A DNA stretch of 49,757 nt from Deinococcus aerolatus (GTDB lineage: Bacteria > Deinococcota > Deinococci > Deinococcales > Deinococcaceae), in contig NZ_BMOL01000020.1 in the NCBI RefSeq assembly GCF_014647055.1, positions 1-49,757 on the forward strand, given 5' to 3'. Each line of letters starts with the position of its first letter. Position 1 is the first letter of the stretch. The position numbers were made by a program, and so were the translations under genes. The notes beneath the pieces were generated by a model. The model did not search any database. It saw nothing but the letters and a program-made list of their open reading frames with translations, and had not been told where the DNA came from. Below are positions 1-10,791 of the stretch, piece by piece.

Positions 1-67
<67 letters not shown>

Positions 68-103
68 TACAGGTCACATTACTCAACACCAGAAGCGTCC
101 TTC

Positions 104-136
104 AGCGCCCCGGAACCATGATGGTTCCGGGGCGCT
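104..136 (+). terminator. Terminator after 16S rRNA
   Basis: A perfect inverted repeat with 16-nt arms around a single central base (104-119 and 121-136) is followed by TTTCTCGTTT. It lies about 40 nt after the mature 16S end, which fits termination of a stand-alone 16S transcript. Confidence 0.85.
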
Positions 137-183
137 TTCTCGTTTGGTGCTGCGCCCAATCGGCTGACGGTGTGACGGTGGAC

Positions 184-462
184 TCAGGCGCTTAAGGGCA
201 GGACCAGTGCGCGGGCCTTGACCCCCCGAGTGTGGGGATGCAGAGCGAGGGCCAGCATTTGCGTGTCCGGGCGCAGCAGATAGGGTAGCCACGTCTGGTG
301 CAGCGTGTTCATGGCCGCGGAGGCGTGACCAACCGGACAGCCGCGCAGCACCAGCACAGCGCGGCTCCCGCCCACCGTGATCCAGAGGTCCGCCGTGGCC
401 TCACCGTTCAGGCCGCTGGCCGTGCGGTACTCAAATGTATGGGCCTGCCTCAGCAGATGCAT
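184..462 (-). CDS. Small hypothetical protein, 92 aa
   Basis: I do not recognise this family. The product would be a soluble, uncharged-to-basic protein of about 92 residues with no transmembrane segment or signal peptide. The frame stays open upstream to an ATG at 537. I prefer the ATG at 462 because a GAGGAG stretch lies about 13 nt before it; a GTG at 474 is also possible, but its spacing to that site is very short. The gene runs toward the 16S terminator and away from the gene at 668. Codon usage (GC-rich third positions) looks native. It could be a lineage-specific Deinococcus protein; function unknown. Confidence 0.5.
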   Translation of the reverse strand: MHLLRQAHTFEYRTASGLNGEATADLWITVGGSRAVLVLRGCPVGHASAAMNTLHQTWLPYLLRPDTQMLALALHPHTRGVKARALVLPLSA

Positions 463-655
463 CGTCTGGTTCACTGCTCCTCTGGGCTGTTGCCCGCTTG
501 ATTGTCTTGAGTGAAGGTCCCTCAGCCTACGCAGCAAAGGCTGCGCCGATTGTCCCGCAGATGCCCCTGTTGGATAGACAACTGCGCCCCGGTGCCATGC
601 GGGTTGAATCTTCTCAACCGCGCAAACATCACCATGCCATCTCCCTTGTCTTCGT

Positions 656-661
656 TAAACT
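656..661 (+). promoter_or_regulatory. Putative -10 element, leaderless mRNA
   Basis: TAAACT fits the TANNNT pattern and lies 6 nt before the ATG at 668. There is no Shine-Dalgarno before that ATG. No convincing -35 is visible, so the call rests on the -10 and its spacing. Confidence 0.5.
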
Positions 662-667
662 GCCCTT

Positions 668-1192
668 ATGGGCGGTCTTCCGGTGTCGGAGCTGTTGCGC
701 GAGTATCAGGGCTACGTGCTGGCTTACCGGTTGCGTGCGGCGGTGGGCGGACGGGTCGCGCCGGACGGTGAGCAGCTGAGCCTGCCCGCCTACGCCTCCA
801 CGCGTATCGAGCGGCAGGACCTGGCCCGTGGTCTGATCAAGCAGGGGCTGGACGCGGGGCGTATGCGCCGGCTGGACAGGCTGTCCGACACCCTGATGTT
901 CGGCTTCTGGCTTAATCCTGCCGAGGTCGCGGCCTTCCTGCGCGCCGCCATCCGCGAGGGCAGCCATCCGGCACTGGGCCGCCCGGACGCCTTCGCCGCG
1001 TTGCTGACGCACAGCGAACGTGCGCGGCTGGGCGAGGCCGGGGTGCAGCAGGTCTGCGCCCATCATCTGGCCTGCCTGACCCTGGCCGTCCCGATGCTGG
1101 ACCCGGACGGGCTGTCGCGGGCGTGGCAGCGGATTGAGGACACCACCCCCCCACTGTTTCTGGACGAATTGGCCGCTGTGGGCGTGGTTTGA
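668..1192 (+). CDS. Hypothetical protein, 174 aa, upstream of comF
   Basis: A soluble 174-residue protein with no signal peptide, membrane segment or motif I can name. The ATG at 668 follows a TAAACT hexamer by 6 nt and lacks a ribosome binding site, so it is probably read from a leaderless mRNA. Its stop codon overlaps the TTG start of the ComF-like gene (TTGA at 1189-1192), so the two are probably translationally coupled and co-transcribed. That pairing suggests, but does not prove, a link to the same process. Coding status is well supported by length, codon bias and coupling; function is unknown. Confidence 0.75.
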   Translation: MGGLPVSELLREYQGYVLAYRLRAAVGGRVAPDGEQLSLPAYASTRIERQDLARGLIKQGLDAGRMRRLDRLSDTLMFGFWLNPAEVAAFLRAAIREGSHPALGRPDAFAALLTHSERARLGEAGVQQVCAHHLACLTLAVPMLDPDGLSRAWQRIEDTTPPLFLDELAAVGVV

Positions 1193-1821
1193 ACGGAATG
1201 CTGGCCAGCCTGTGGCGGACCCTGCTGCCCCGTGCCTGTCCCGGTTGCGGCGCACAGCTGGGCACCGAGGCGGGCTTGTGCCGTGCCTGCCGGGCTGGGT
1301 TGACGGCACGTGTCGAGTCCCACAGTCCGCTGCGGCCTCGACCAGAGCCGCATCTGGTGACGCTGGGCCGGTACCAGGGCGTGGGGCGCCGGGCCGTCCG
1401 CGCCCTGAAATTCGGTGGAGCGCGGGATCTGGCAGGTGTGCTGGGGGAGGCGCTGGCAGCGGGCGTTCCACCCGAGTGGGGCGTGGGCGCGGTGGTGCCG
1501 GTGCCGCTGCATCCCTCCCGGCAGCGCCAGCGCGGCTACAACCAGGCCGAACTGTTGGCCCGCGAGGTGGCCCGTCAGCTGGGGGTGCCGTGCGTAGATG
1601 CGCTGCGGCGCACCCGCGCCACCCATCAGCAGGCTCGGCAGCAGGCCGCCGGGCGCCACGAGATGGCCGGAGCATTCGCGGTCAGGCCCGGTCGACTGCC
1701 GTCTGGCCCGCTGCTGCTCCTGGATGATGTGATGACGTCTGGAAGCACCCTACTGGCCTGCCAGGATGCCCTGCACGCGGCGGGCGCGGCGGAGGTGTAT
1801 GTCGCGGTGGTTGCCCGGTGA
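1189..1821 (+). CDS. comF: ComF family phosphoribosyltransferase-like protein
   Basis: A 210-residue member of the ComF (amidophosphoribosyltransferase-like) family, which is needed for uptake or processing of transforming DNA in naturally competent bacteria. It has an N-terminal zinc-ribbon-like CPGC...CRAC cluster (about residues 18-36), a central RGYNQAE segment typical of ComF, and a C-terminal PRPP-binding loop LLLDDVMTSGST (about 178-189). The TTG at 1189 overlaps the preceding stop; an ATG at 1198 is an alternative start. Deinococcus is naturally transformable, so a competence role is reasonable. Enzymatic activity of the family is unproven. Confidence 0.9.
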   Translation: MNGMLASLWRTLLPRACPGCGAQLGTEAGLCRACRAGLTARVESHSPLRPRPEPHLVTLGRYQGVGRRAVRALKFGGARDLAGVLGEALAAGVPPEWGVGAVVPVPLHPSRQRQRGYNQAELLAREVARQLGVPCVDALRRTRATHQQARQQAAGRHEMAGAFAVRPGRLPSGPLLLLDDVMTSGSTLLACQDALHAAGAAEVYVAVVAR

Positions 1822-1833
1822 GGGTGAGGCGGC

Positions 1834-2250
1834 TCAGGTTGGAGGGCCGCTCTGCTCACGCAGCCACAGCATCAGGGCCTGGGCGCTGGCGGGGTTGGTG
1901 GCCAGTGGAATGTCGTGAACGTCGCACAGGCGCACCAGCGCGCTGACATCCGGTTCATGGGGCTGGGCTGTCAGCGGGTCGCGGAAGAAGAAGACGGCCA
2001 TCACGCGCTCCTCGGCAAGCCGCGCGCCGATCTGCTGGTCTCCGCCCAGCGGCCCGGACAGGACCCGCTCGACCTCCAGCCCGGTCTGCTTGTGCAGGAT
2101 GGCCCCGGTGGTTCCGGTGGCGACCAGATGAAAGCGCGACAGGACCTCGCGGTGGGCCAGCACGAACATCGCCAGTTCCAGCTTCTTCTTGTCATGCGCG
2201 ATCAGCGCCACCTGCCGGGTGCCTGAAGGGGTGGGGAGCGGTGCGGTCAT
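1834..2250 (-). CDS. mgsA: Methylglyoxal synthase
   Basis: Methylglyoxal synthase (138 aa, usual length) converts dihydroxyacetone phosphate to methylglyoxal and phosphate, a bypass of lower glycolysis when phosphate is low. The diagnostic segments are present: IAHDKKK near residue 17, GTTG near 47, [10 protein letters not shown] near 66 (with the catalytic Asp of the GGD motif), FFRDPL near 88 and [20 protein letters not shown] near 98. It is convergent with comF, with a 12-nt gap. No Shine-Dalgarno is visible before the ATG at 2250. CACAAT lies 6 nt upstream, close to the leaderless pattern but not an exact TANNNT. Confidence 0.95.
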   Translation of the reverse strand: MTAPLPTPSGTRQVALIAHDKKKLELAMFVLAHREVLSRFHLVATGTTGAILHKQTGLEVERVLSGPLGGDQQIGARLAEERVMAVFFFRDPLTAQPHEPDVSALVRLCDVHDIPLATNPASAQALMLWLREQSGPPT

Positions 2251-2352
2251 TGGGCCATTGTGTCACGGGGTCGTCATGGGCCACACACTCTGACAATCGG
2301 CGTCTCTCAACACAACTAAAACAGAATCGAGAGACAGCCGGGGACACGAAAA

Positions 2353-2376
2353 GGCCGGAGCACATTTGCCCCGGCC
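2353..2376 (-). terminator. Terminator after the SRPBCC gene
   Basis: Read on the minus strand, GGCCGG ... CCGGCC forms a stem followed by TTTTCGT. It begins about 20 nt after the SRPBCC stop codon at 2398. The rest of the 2251-2397 gap shows nothing else recognisable. Confidence 0.8.
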
Positions 2377-2397
2377 CCTCTCAGCTCAGAATTCGGC

Positions 2398-3045
2398 TCA
2401 GTTCTTGGCACTGCCCTCAAAGGCGGCCTTGAACTTCTGCAGGTCCTCAGCGATCTGCTGGCTGGGTTCCTCGCCGAACAGTTTGGCCACGGCGGCGCCC
2501 AGTGGGCCAGCCGGCGGGCGGTAGCTGAGGGCCACATGCACGCGGGTTCCGCCGTTGGGCAGTTCCTCGAACTGCACGCTGCCCGCGTTGTCTACGGTTG
2601 CGCCCGGCAGCGAGTGCCAGCCGATGCGCTGGCCCGGCTTGTCGTTGACGATCTCGGCTTCCCACTCGACATGGGTGCCCAGCGGAGCCTTGGCCACCCA
2701 GCGGCTGCGCTTCTCGTCCAGCTCGGTGACGCTTTCCAGATGGCTCATGATCTGGGGCAGATTTTCCAGCTTGCGCCAGTAGTCGTAAACGGCCTGGGTG
2801 GGCCGGTCGATAACCACGCTGTGCTCCACGAAAATGGGCTTGGAGGCCGCCGCGCCGCCGCCGCCAACTGCGGCCATCACCGGGTCATTGCCGGTGGCCG
2901 CGCGGTAGGCCAGGTAGCTGCCCACCGCAGCCATGCCCAGGCCCAGCACGCCGCGCTTGCGCAGGCCCATCAGCAGCAGGGCGCCGCCGGCTGCTCCGCT
3001 GATCATGCGGGTCTGGTCCATTCCACTGTCTTCTGTTTTTGTCAT
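2398..3045 (-). CDS. SRPBCC/cyclase-dehydrase family protein with N-terminal membrane segment
   Basis: A 215-residue protein with two parts. Residues about 14-55 are a glycine- and alanine-rich hydrophobic region containing two short segments, as in DUF2892-type membrane anchors. Residues about 70-205 are a START/SRPBCC (polyketide cyclase, COQ10-like) fold with the typical opening [18 protein letters not shown] and the closing LSYRPP...GAAVAKLFG. Such domains bind small hydrophobic ligands; the ligand is unknown here. A strong GGAGGATCAACC precedes the ATG. Single-gene transcription unit, with its own terminator. Confidence 0.85.
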   Translation of the reverse strand: MTKTEDSGMDQTRMISGAAGGALLLMGLRKRGVLGLGMAAVGSYLAYRAATGNDPVMAAVGGGGAAASKPIFVEHSVVIDRPTQAVYDYWRKLENLPQIMSHLESVTELDEKRSRWVAKAPLGTHVEWEAEIVNDKPGQRIGWHSLPGATVDNAGSVQFEELPNGGTRVHVALSYRPPAGPLGAAVAKLFGEEPSQQIAEDLQKFKAAFEGSAKN

Positions 3046-3155
3046 GGTTGATCCTCCGATAACCGGCAGTCTAAGGGTTGGGCGCGGGGGGGCCGTGAAA
3101 GGTAAACCAATCCAGAATATGCGCCGGCCAGGCGGCTCCTGAACCCGCCGGAACT

Positions 3156-3395
3156 TCAGGGCCTGGGGTCAGGCGCAGGCGTCCCCTGCTGCTCATGCTG
3201 CTGCTCGATCTCGTCGGTGGCAGCGCGGTCCGCTGCGGTGGCCGGACCCCCCTCCAGGTGCGCGTCGAGGTTGGTGTTGGCCCCGTAGCTGCTGGCCGCG
3301 CCGCCCTGATGGGTGTCCATGTCGATGGGCGTGCTGATGGCATCCGGAGCCGGAGCGCCGGGCGTGCTGGACGTGGTGGGTTTTCCCTCTCCCAT
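3156..3395 (-). CDS. Small hydrophilic hypothetical protein, 79 aa
   Basis: A 79-residue protein rich in Ala, Thr, Pro, Gly, Asp and Gln that looks intrinsically disordered; no membrane segment and no known motif. The start is the ATG at 3395, preceded at good distance by AGGAGGGC, so translation is likely even though the frame is open further upstream. Similar short disordered proteins are frequent in Deinococcus, where some relate to stress or desiccation; that link is only an analogy here. Confidence 0.65.
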   Translation of the reverse strand: MGEGKPTTSSTPGAPAPDAISTPIDMDTHQGGAASSYGANTNLDAHLEGGPATAADRAATDEIEQQHEQQGTPAPDPRP

Positions 3396-3573
3396 GATGT
3401 AAAGCCCTCCTGAAATTGTGTCTGGGCCATGGTCGCGCAAACCCGGCGGCGGGAGGTGTGCAGACCTTGACCTGGGGTTGATCTGAGGGTGGCTCTGGTT
3501 GGACCGGGAGGAACGCGACATAAGGGGGTGGACTCCCCCCGTCACCCGCCGCATGCTCTACCCTGACGGATGT

Positions 3574-4518
3574 ATGAGCGCTGCCGCCTCCCCGCGTCCT
3601 GAAGGTCTGGATCCCCTGTCGTTGACGGCCATCCTGGTGACCATCGTGTTCTGGGCCTCGGCCTTCGCGGGCATCCGGGCTGGCCTGGAGGCGTTCTCGC
3701 CGGGGCACCTGACGCTGTACCGCTTTCTGGTGGCGGGCCTGGCGCTGGGCGTGTACGCGCTGGTCACGCGCATTCCGCTGCCCAGCGCCGGGGATCTGGC
3801 GCGTATCTTCGGCCTGAGCTTCATGGGCATCACGCTGTACCACGTCCTGCTGAATTACGGCGAGGTCAGCGTGCCGGCCGGAACCGCCAGCCTGATCATT
3901 GCGGCAGGCCCGGTGATCACGGCGCTGCTGGCCACGCGTTTCGGAGGCGAGCGGCTGAACCTGCTGGGCTGGCTGGGCACCCTGACCAGTCTGGGCGGCG
4001 TCACGCTGATCGTGCTGGGCAGCGGGCAGGGGGTCAGCTTCACGCAGGGGGCGCTGCTGATTCTGGGCGCGGCGCTGTTTACCAGCATCTACTTTGTGTT
4101 TCAGAAACCGCTGCTGCGGCGCATGAATCCACTGCACTTCACGGTCTGGTCGCTGCTGCTGGGCACCCTGCCCATGCTGGTCTTCCTGCCGGGTTTCATG
4201 GGTGAGCTGCGGGCCGCGCCCGTGTCGGCCCATCTGGCCCTGATCTACCTGGGGCTGTTTCCCTCGGCGCTGGCGTACCTGACCTGGACGTTTGCGCTGT
4301 CACGGGTGCCGGCCAGCACCACCACGTCGTTTCTGTACGTCAGCCCGGTGCTGGCCATCGTGATCGCGCTGGTGTGGCTGGGCGAGCTGCCCCGGCCGGT
4401 CACGCTGCTGGGCGGCGCGGTGGCGGTGGCCGGGGTGGTGCTGGTCAACACGCTGGGCCGCCCCAGACGGCCTGCCCCACTGCCCGCACAGGCCACACAG
4501 GGGGCAGCGGAAACATGA
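3574..4518 (+). CDS. EamA/DMT family transporter
   Basis: A 314-residue inner-membrane protein of the drug/metabolite transporter superfamily, with about ten hydrophobic segments in two EamA repeats (about residues 15-145 and 160-295). The second repeat ends with the usual [15 protein letters not shown]. These carriers export amino acids, metabolites or drugs; the substrate cannot be told. I use the ATG at 3574 because the upstream extension is not membrane-like; TACCCT lies 9 nt before it, and no clear Shine-Dalgarno is present. Its stop overlaps the next ATG (ATGA at 4515), so it is coupled to the fused ABC transporter. Confidence 0.88.
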   Translation: MSAAASPRPEGLDPLSLTAILVTIVFWASAFAGIRAGLEAFSPGHLTLYRFLVAGLALGVYALVTRIPLPSAGDLARIFGLSFMGITLYHVLLNYGEVSVPAGTASLIIAAGPVITALLATRFGGERLNLLGWLGTLTSLGGVTLIVLGSGQGVSFTQGALLILGAALFTSIYFVFQKPLLRRMNPLHFTVWSLLLGTLPMLVFLPGFMGELRAAPVSAHLALIYLGLFPSALAYLTWTFALSRVPASTTTSFLYVSPVLAIVIALVWLGELPRPVTLLGGAVAVAGVVLVNTLGRPRRPAPLPAQATQGAAET

Positions 4519-6017
4519 GCGCCCCCGCTGCCGAACAGCCGCCTGCCCCGCCTGCCGACGCGCCCATCGTGCTGGAGGACGTGAGCGTGCGCCTGGGCGG
4601 CGAGACGGTCCTGAGCGGCGTGACGCTGGACGTGCGCCGCGGCGAGTTCCTGGCGCTGATCGGTCCCAGCGGCGGCGGCAAGAGCACGCTGCTGCGGGTG
4701 ATCGCCGGGCTGCTCCGGCCGCTGTCGGGCACGGTGCGCGTGGGGTCGGTCCCGGCGCTGGTGTTCCAGGACTACCGCCTGCTGCCGTGGCGCACGGCCC
4801 TGCGGAACGTGGCCCTGCCAGCCGACCTGGGGGCCGGGGGAGGGCTACCCCCGAAAGAGGCGCTGCATCTGGTGGGCATGGACGCCTATGCGGGCTACTT
4901 CCCGGCGCACCTGTCGGGCGGCATGCGGGCGCGGGTGGCGCTGGCCCGCGCGCTGGCGCAGAGCGGCGACGTGCTGCTGCTGGACGAACCCTTCGCCGCG
5001 CTGGACGCCCTGGTGCGCGAGCGCTTCAACGACGAGCTGCGGCACCTGCATGAGAAGACCGGGCGCACCACCGTGCTGGTCACCCACTCCATCCGCGAGG
5101 CGGTGTGGCTGGCCGACCGGGTGGCCGTGCTGCGCGACGGCAGGATCGTGGAGGTTCTGGACACGCGCGGCGAGGGCCGGGTCAGCGCCTACACCGACGG
5201 CCTGGAAGCGCACCTGCGCGGCGTGCTGGGCACCGGTGACAGCACCCGCCTGCGCACGCCCCCCCGCGAGCGCCTGAGCCTGTCGGGGCTGCTGCCGCTG
5301 GCCGCCATCGCGCTGGGCCTGCTGGGCTGGCATCTGGCCGCCACCCGCCTGAACCAGCCGTTCCTGCTGCCCACGCCCACCGCTGTGTGGCGCGAGCTGA
5401 CCACCACCTTCCCGGAGCTGGCCGCCGCCTTCTGGGTCACGGCCCGCACGGCGCTGGCGGGGCTGGTGATCGGCGGTCTGGTGGGGGTGATCATTGGCTA
5501 CCCGCTGGCGAAGTTCCGGCCGCTGGAGCGGTTCTTCAGCCCGTTTATCATTGCCGCGCAAAGCACGCCCATCGTGATTCTCGCGCCGCTGCTGGTGTCG
5601 TGGCTGGGCTTCGGCTTCGTGCCGGCAGTGGTGGTGTCGGCCCTGAGCGCCCTGTACCCGATCATGATTGCCACCCTGGTCGGCGTGCGCGAGGTGGACC
5701 GCACCTTCTACGAGCTGTTCGGCAGCCTGCAGGCCACCGCGCTGCAACGCCTGACGCGGCTGGAACTGCCCGGCGCCCTGCCGGTAATGCTGGGCGGCCT
5801 GCGGCTGGCCGCCAGCCTCGCCCTGATCGGCGCGGTGGTCTGGGAATTCGTGGACGCCAACCAGAAGGGGCTGGGGCTGGCGGTGCAGGTGGCCGGCACC
5901 TACCAGAACAAGGCCGCGCAGTTCGCCGCCATCGCCCTGCTGATTCTCTTCGGCGTGCTGATCTACGCGGTCATCACCGGGCTGGAACGCGGCGTGATGC
6001 GGCGGCGCGGGCGGTAA
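4515..6017 (+). CDS. Fused ABC importer: ATPase plus permease (NitT/TauT/SsuBC type)
   Basis: A 500-residue chain joins two normally separate subunits. Residues about 18-240 are an ABC ATPase: Walker [10 protein letters not shown] (50-58), Q-loop in [10 protein letters not shown], signature LSGGM in place of LSGGQ, Walker [12 protein letters not shown] and H-switch THS. Residues about 258-495 are a permease of the TauC/SsuC/ThiX class with about six membrane segments and an EAA-type loop ([27 protein letters not shown]). The relatives import nitrate, taurine, sulfonates or thiamine precursors with a periplasmic binding protein; none is encoded nearby. It starts at ATG 4515, overlapping the EamA stop. 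The substrate is unknown. Confidence 0.9.
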   Translation: MSAPAAEQPPAPPADAPIVLEDVSVRLGGETVLSGVTLDVRRGEFLALIGPSGGGKSTLLRVIAGLLRPLSGTVRVGSVPALVFQDYRLLPWRTALRNVALPADLGAGGGLPPKEALHLVGMDAYAGYFPAHLSGGMRARVALARALAQSGDVLLLDEPFAALDALVRERFNDELRHLHEKTGRTTVLVTHSIREAVWLADRVAVLRDGRIVEVLDTRGEGRVSAYTDGLEAHLRGVLGTGDSTRLRTPPRERLSLSGLLPLAAIALGLLGWHLAATRLNQPFLLPTPTAVWRELTTTFPELAAAFWVTARTALAGLVIGGLVGVIIGYPLAKFRPLERFFSPFIIAAQSTPIVILAPLLVSWLGFGFVPAVVVSALSALYPIMIATLVGVREVDRTFYELFGSLQATALQRLTRLELPGALPVMLGGLRLAASLALIGAVVWEFVDANQKGLGLAVQVAGTYQNKAAQFAAIALLILFGVLIYAVITGLERGVMRRRGR

Positions 6018-6078
6018 GCGGCCGCTTTGCCGGCGTCTGCGGAGCCATTGCGTGGCCATTCCCCTCGTCCCAAACTCA

Positions 6079-6109
6079 AAACTCCCCCAGCATCACGCCG
6101 GGGGAGTTT
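6079..6109. terminator. Shared terminator between convergent ABC and tkt genes
   Basis: AAACTCCCCC (6079-6088) and GGGGGAGTTT (6100-6109) form a 10-bp stem with an 11-nt loop between two convergent genes. The minus-strand reading continues with TTTGAGTTTGG, so it best serves transketolase, but it could act in both directions. Confidence 0.85.
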
Positions 6110-6126
6110 CTGTGCGGAGACGGCGC

Positions 6127-8109
<1,983 letters not shown>

Positions 8110-8116
8110 GGCGTCC

Positions 8117-8146
8117 ATCCTACCCTGTGCGCCGATTGTGTACCAA
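8117..8146 (-). promoter_or_regulatory. Promoter of tkt (leaderless)
   Basis: On the minus strand: -35 TTGGTA (8141-8146), 18-nt spacer, -10 TAGGAT (8117-8122), then 7 nt to the ATG at 8109. There is no room for a separate ribosome binding site, so the mRNA is probably leaderless. Confidence 0.65.
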
Positions 8147-8152
8147 GTACAC
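8138..8152. promoter_or_regulatory. Palindromic operator over the tkt -35
   Basis: GTGTACCAAGTACAC is a perfect 6-bp inverted repeat with a 3-nt centre. It lies between the GntR-family stop and tkt and covers the tkt -35 hexamer. GntR-family operators are typically short palindromes with GT...AC ends, and YtrA-subfamily sites contain GTGTA...TACAC, so this is a fitting site for the adjacent regulator. Binding is inferred. Confidence 0.6.
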
Positions 8153-8162
8153 TTACGGGCAG

Positions 8163-8612
8163 TTACCTGGGCAGCGTCCTCTCGGTCAGTCCGTCTTCGA
8201 CGGCGGCCCGCACTTCCTCATCGCTGATCCCGGCGGCCCTCAGCCCCTGCACCAGCCGCCGCAGCTCCGTCAGCCCACCCTGCGGCCCCGCCGGGTCACC
8301 GGCCAGGACCCGCGTTCCCGCCCCGGCGCGGTTCTCGGTCAGGCCGTCGTCCTGAAGCAGGGCGTAGGTCTTGGCCACCGTGTTGGGGGCCAGCCCCAGC
8401 GCCGCCGCCACCGCGCGCACGGCAGGCAGGGCGTCGCCGGGCCGCAGCTGACCGTCCTGAATGGCCCGCGTCAGTGCCCGGCGCAGTTGAAGGTACACCG
8501 GCAATTCGCCGCCGGCGCCCACCTGGCTGGCCAGCAGCCCCAGCAGTTCGGCGTGTCGGTGTGGGGTCTCATTCATGGAAGTCCCAGTGTGTCCTGCGGC
8601 GGGATGCGGCAT
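8163..8612 (-). CDS. GntR family regulator, YtrA subfamily
   Basis: A short transcriptional regulator (149 aa) with an N-terminal winged helix-turn-helix: [29 protein letters not shown], then [23 protein letters not shown] as recognition helix. Only a short C-terminal tail follows, as in the YtrA subfamily, which lacks a large effector domain. A strong AAAGGAGG lies 7 nt before ATG 8612. An earlier ATG at 8618 forms an ATGA overlap with the upstream phosphoribosyltransferase stop, so the two genes are coupled. YtrA-type regulators usually control transporters; here the gene next in line is tkt, whose promoter carries a matching palindrome. Confidence 0.88.
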   Translation of the reverse strand: MPHPAAGHTGTSMNETPHRHAELLGLLASQVGAGGELPVYLQLRRALTRAIQDGQLRPGDALPAVRAVAAALGLAPNTVAKTYALLQDDGLTENRAGAGTRVLAGDPAGPQGGLTELRRLVQGLRAAGISDEEVRAAVEDGLTERTLPR

Positions 8613-8614
8613 CT

Positions 8615-9316
8615 TCATGCCTCCTTTTCTGTGGAGGGGCCGGTGTCGGGCATCCGGGCGGCGGGGTGTGGGCCTGCTGAGTGTTCCAGGCAGGTGCGGA
8701 CCTCGGCGTCCGTCGTCTGGGCAAAATCGCGGTAGAACTGTCCCACCGCGTGGAAGTGGAGCGGGGTCCACAGGCAGATCACCTCATCGGCCAGTCCCTG
8801 GAGCCCGCGGCAGATTTCGGGCGGGGCCACCGGCACGGCGACGGCCACGCGGGCGGGGGCCAGTGCCCGCACTGCCCGCAGCGCCGCCCGCAGGGTAAAT
8901 CCCGTTGCCACACCATCGTCGACGATCAGCGCAGTGTAGCCGCCCAGGGTCAGGGGAGGGCGGCCCGCCCGGTACTGCGCCTCACGGCGGATCAGCTCGG
9001 CCTCCTCATGCGCCTCGGCGTCGGCGATGGCCTGCGCCGACAGGCTCATCCGGCGCACCAGCGCGTCGTTCAGAACTCGCACGCCGCCCGGCGCGATGGC
9101 CCCCATCGCCACCTCCCCGTGCCCCGGCAGGCCCAGCTTACGGACCACCAGCACGTCCAGCGGAGCGCCCAGGGCATGGGCCACCCCGGCGGCCACCGGC
9201 ACGCCGCCGCGGGGCAGTCCGAGCACCACGCTGCGCGGCCAGGGATGCAGGCCACCCAGGTGGGTGCCAAGCTGCCGTCCGGCATCCTTGCGATTGTGGA
9301 AAGGGAGTTGGGCCAT
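8615..9316 (-). CDS. Phosphoribosyltransferase family protein
   Basis: A 233-residue type I phosphoribosyltransferase-fold protein. The N-terminal half holds VVLGLPRGGVPVAAGVAHALGAPLDV, the usual opening of this stand-alone family, and the PRPP-binding loop reads LIVDDGVATGFTLRAAL near residues 134-150. These proteins are often found beside stress or dienelactone-hydrolase genes, and their substrate is unknown. A good AGGGAGGTGCC precedes the ATG. The stop overlaps the GntR gene start, indicating one mRNA. Confidence 0.85.
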   Translation of the reverse strand: MAQLPFHNRKDAGRQLGTHLGGLHPWPRSVVLGLPRGGVPVAAGVAHALGAPLDVLVVRKLGLPGHGEVAMGAIAPGGVRVLNDALVRRMSLSAQAIADAEAHEEAELIRREAQYRAGRPPLTLGGYTALIVDDGVATGFTLRAALRAVRALAPARVAVAVPVAPPEICRGLQGLADEVICLWTPLHFHAVGQFYRDFAQTTDAEVRTCLEHSAGPHPAARMPDTGPSTEKEA

Positions 9317-9623
9317 GGCACCTCCCTTTTATCCTGGGGAAGCGTGGGCGGTGCCGGACCACATTTGGCTTGAGGGGTCTTGACCGGGCGTTCACGGCGG
9401 CTTCAGGGATGGGCGGGTGGCGCAGAAAGGCGCAGAAGGCAGGAGGGCGCAGAAGATGGTGTCTGCACCGGTCTGTGGCAACGGCCCCTTGCCTTCTCAT
9501 CCCCGGCTTTGATACTCTGCTTCGGTGCGCGGCCCGGTTGGCTGCTGTCGGCCCGTATGATCCCCGCCATCCTTGCGGGTGCAACACCTTCAAAATCACC
9601 GAGTAAATCAGAGGTTTTCCATC
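9317..9623. other. Intergenic region upstream of rpsP
   Basis: No gene seen. TATGAT at 9556-9561 is a candidate -10 for rpsP, which would leave a leader of about 55 nt containing a short CCCGC...GCGGG stem-loop. No convincing -35 accompanies it. Another TACTCT lies near 9512. Confidence 0.4.
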
Positions 9624-9872
9624 ATGGTCAAGATTCGCCTGTCCCGCTTCGGTTCCACCCATAACCCCCACTACCGCATTGTCGTGACCGACAGCCGTGT
9701 CGCCCGCGACGGCGGCTACATCGAGAACCTGGGGCACTACGATCCCCGCAAGACCTCCGAGAACTACCTGAAGGTCCACGTGGACCGCGCCCAGTACTGG
9801 CTCGGCGTCGGGGCCCAGCCCACCGACACCGCCCGCCGCCTGCTGAAGTCGCAGGGCGTCAAGTTCTCCTGA
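9624..9872 (+). CDS. rpsP: 30S ribosomal protein S16
   Basis: Ribosomal protein S16 (82 aa, normal length), an assembly protein of the 30S body. It shows the conserved opening [28 protein letters not shown], then [10 protein letters not shown] and [19 protein letters not shown] 9624 has AGAGGT upstream. It is the first gene of the widely conserved rpsP-KH-rimM-trmD cluster, but here a terminator-like stem separates it from the next gene, which has its own promoter. Confidence 0.97.
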   Translation: MVKIRLSRFGSTHNPHYRIVVTDSRVARDGGYIENLGHYDPRKTSENYLKVHVDRAQYWLGVGAQPTDTARRLLKSQGVKFS

Positions 9873-9891
9873 CCCCAGCGTTTCCGGAAAT

Positions 9892-9911
9892 GAGGCTCCT
9901 GCGGGGGCCTC
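9892..9911 (+). terminator. Terminator or attenuator after rpsP
   Basis: GAGGCTCC pairs with GGGGCCTC over a TGCG loop (8 bp including one G-U) and is followed by TTTCC. It would end or dampen rpsP transcription before the next gene. Confidence 0.65.
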
Positions 9912-9959
9912 TTTCCGTGGGGTGTGCGGCCTGTCAGCCTGCCGTCACGGCCGGGCCTC

Positions 9960-9965
9960 TAGAAT
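9960..9965 (+). promoter_or_regulatory. -10 element for leaderless KH gene
   Basis: TAGAAT is followed by exactly 7 nt and then the ATG at 9973, with no Shine-Dalgarno. It matches the pattern at several other genes in this window. No good -35 is seen. Confidence 0.55.
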
Positions 9966-9972
9966 GCACGCC

Positions 9973-10212
9973 ATGAAGAGCGATCCGACTGACCTGACCC
10001 TGTTCCTGGCGCAAAGCGTGGTGGATCAGCCGTCGCTGGTGCGTGTGTCCAAGCGCGGACCCACCGTGATGGTGCGCGTCGCCCCCGGCGAGGAGGGCCG
10101 CCTGATCGGCCGCCAGGGCCGCGTGATCCAGGCCATTCGCACGCTGGTGCGCGCCGCCAGCGATCCCCGCGAGCGCGTGAACGTCGATCTGGACGCCCCG
10201 CGCAAGGGTTGA
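9973..10212 (+). CDS. khpA: KH-domain RNA-binding protein (KhpA/YlqC)
   Basis: A 79-residue single KH-domain protein of the KhpA (UPF0109, YlqC) family. KhpA binds RNA, usually with KhpB, and influences cell division and sRNA-type regulation in Gram-positive bacteria. The KH signature GEEGRLIGRQGRVIQAIRTLV is at about residues 36-56. I choose ATG 9973 because TAGAAT sits 7 nt upstream; an in-frame ATG at 9964 overlaps that hexamer. The stop overlaps the TTG start of rimM. Its position between rpsP and rimM is the standard one. Confidence 0.92.
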   Translation: MKSDPTDLTLFLAQSVVDQPSLVRVSKRGPTVMVRVAPGEEGRLIGRQGRVIQAIRTLVRAASDPRERVNVDLDAPRKG

Positions 10213-10784
10213 GCGTGACCGACGCGAACACCGCAGGCACCGAGATCACCCGCCTGGGCCACTTCTTGGGGCCGCACGGCGTCCAGGGCGGGGTCAAGGT
10301 TTACGTCCTGGGGGACGCGGCGCAGTTCAGGACGCTGCGGCGCGTGTATGTGGAAGGACGCGGCTGGCTCAAGGTGGTGCGGACCACCCAGCTGGCCCCC
10401 GGCGTGGCGCTGCAACTGGCGGGCCTGTCCACGCGCGAGGGAGCCGAGGCGCTGCGCGGCCTGAACGTTTACGCTGCCGACGATGAACTGCCCACGCCCG
10501 AGGACGGCGTGTACTACTTTCACGAATTGCGCGGCCTGACCCTCAGTGACGCGCAGGGCACAGAGCTGGGAACCGTGAAAGACGTGCTGGACGCCGGGCA
10601 TCAGGACCTGCTGGTGGTGACGCATGACGGGGGCGAGGCGCTGCTTCCCCTGCAGGCGCCGTATGTCACCGTCCACCTGAATGCCCGGCGGCGGCCCCAG
10701 TCGCTGTCGCTGACGGCCGACGCGCCCGAGGGGCTGCTGGGTGAGGCGGACGAGCCAGACGAACCGGAGGGGGCCGACACTTGA
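10209..10784 (+). CDS. rimM: Ribosome maturation factor RimM
   Basis: RimM (191 aa) helps maturation of the 30S head and binds S19. The N-terminal RimM domain starts with [19 protein letters not shown] and the C-terminal PRC-barrel contains [12 protein letters not shown]...[17 protein letters not shown] and LLPLQAPYV. It may start at TTG 10209, overlapping the khpA stop, or at GTG 10215. The tail after about residue 170 is acidic. It is followed 7 nt later by trmD. Confidence 0.95.
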   Translation: MSVTDANTAGTEITRLGHFLGPHGVQGGVKVYVLGDAAQFRTLRRVYVEGRGWLKVVRTTQLAPGVALQLAGLSTREGAEALRGLNVYAADDELPTPEDGVYYFHELRGLTLSDAQGTELGTVKDVLDAGHQDLLVVTHDGGEALLPLQAPYVTVHLNARRRPQSLSLTADAPEGLLGEADEPDEPEGADT

Positions 10785-10791
10785 AGCCGTC

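Noticed and set aside
629..1675. 348-codon minus-strand frame over comF
   Set aside because: A Pro/Arg/Ala-rich shadow of two coupled plus-strand genes.
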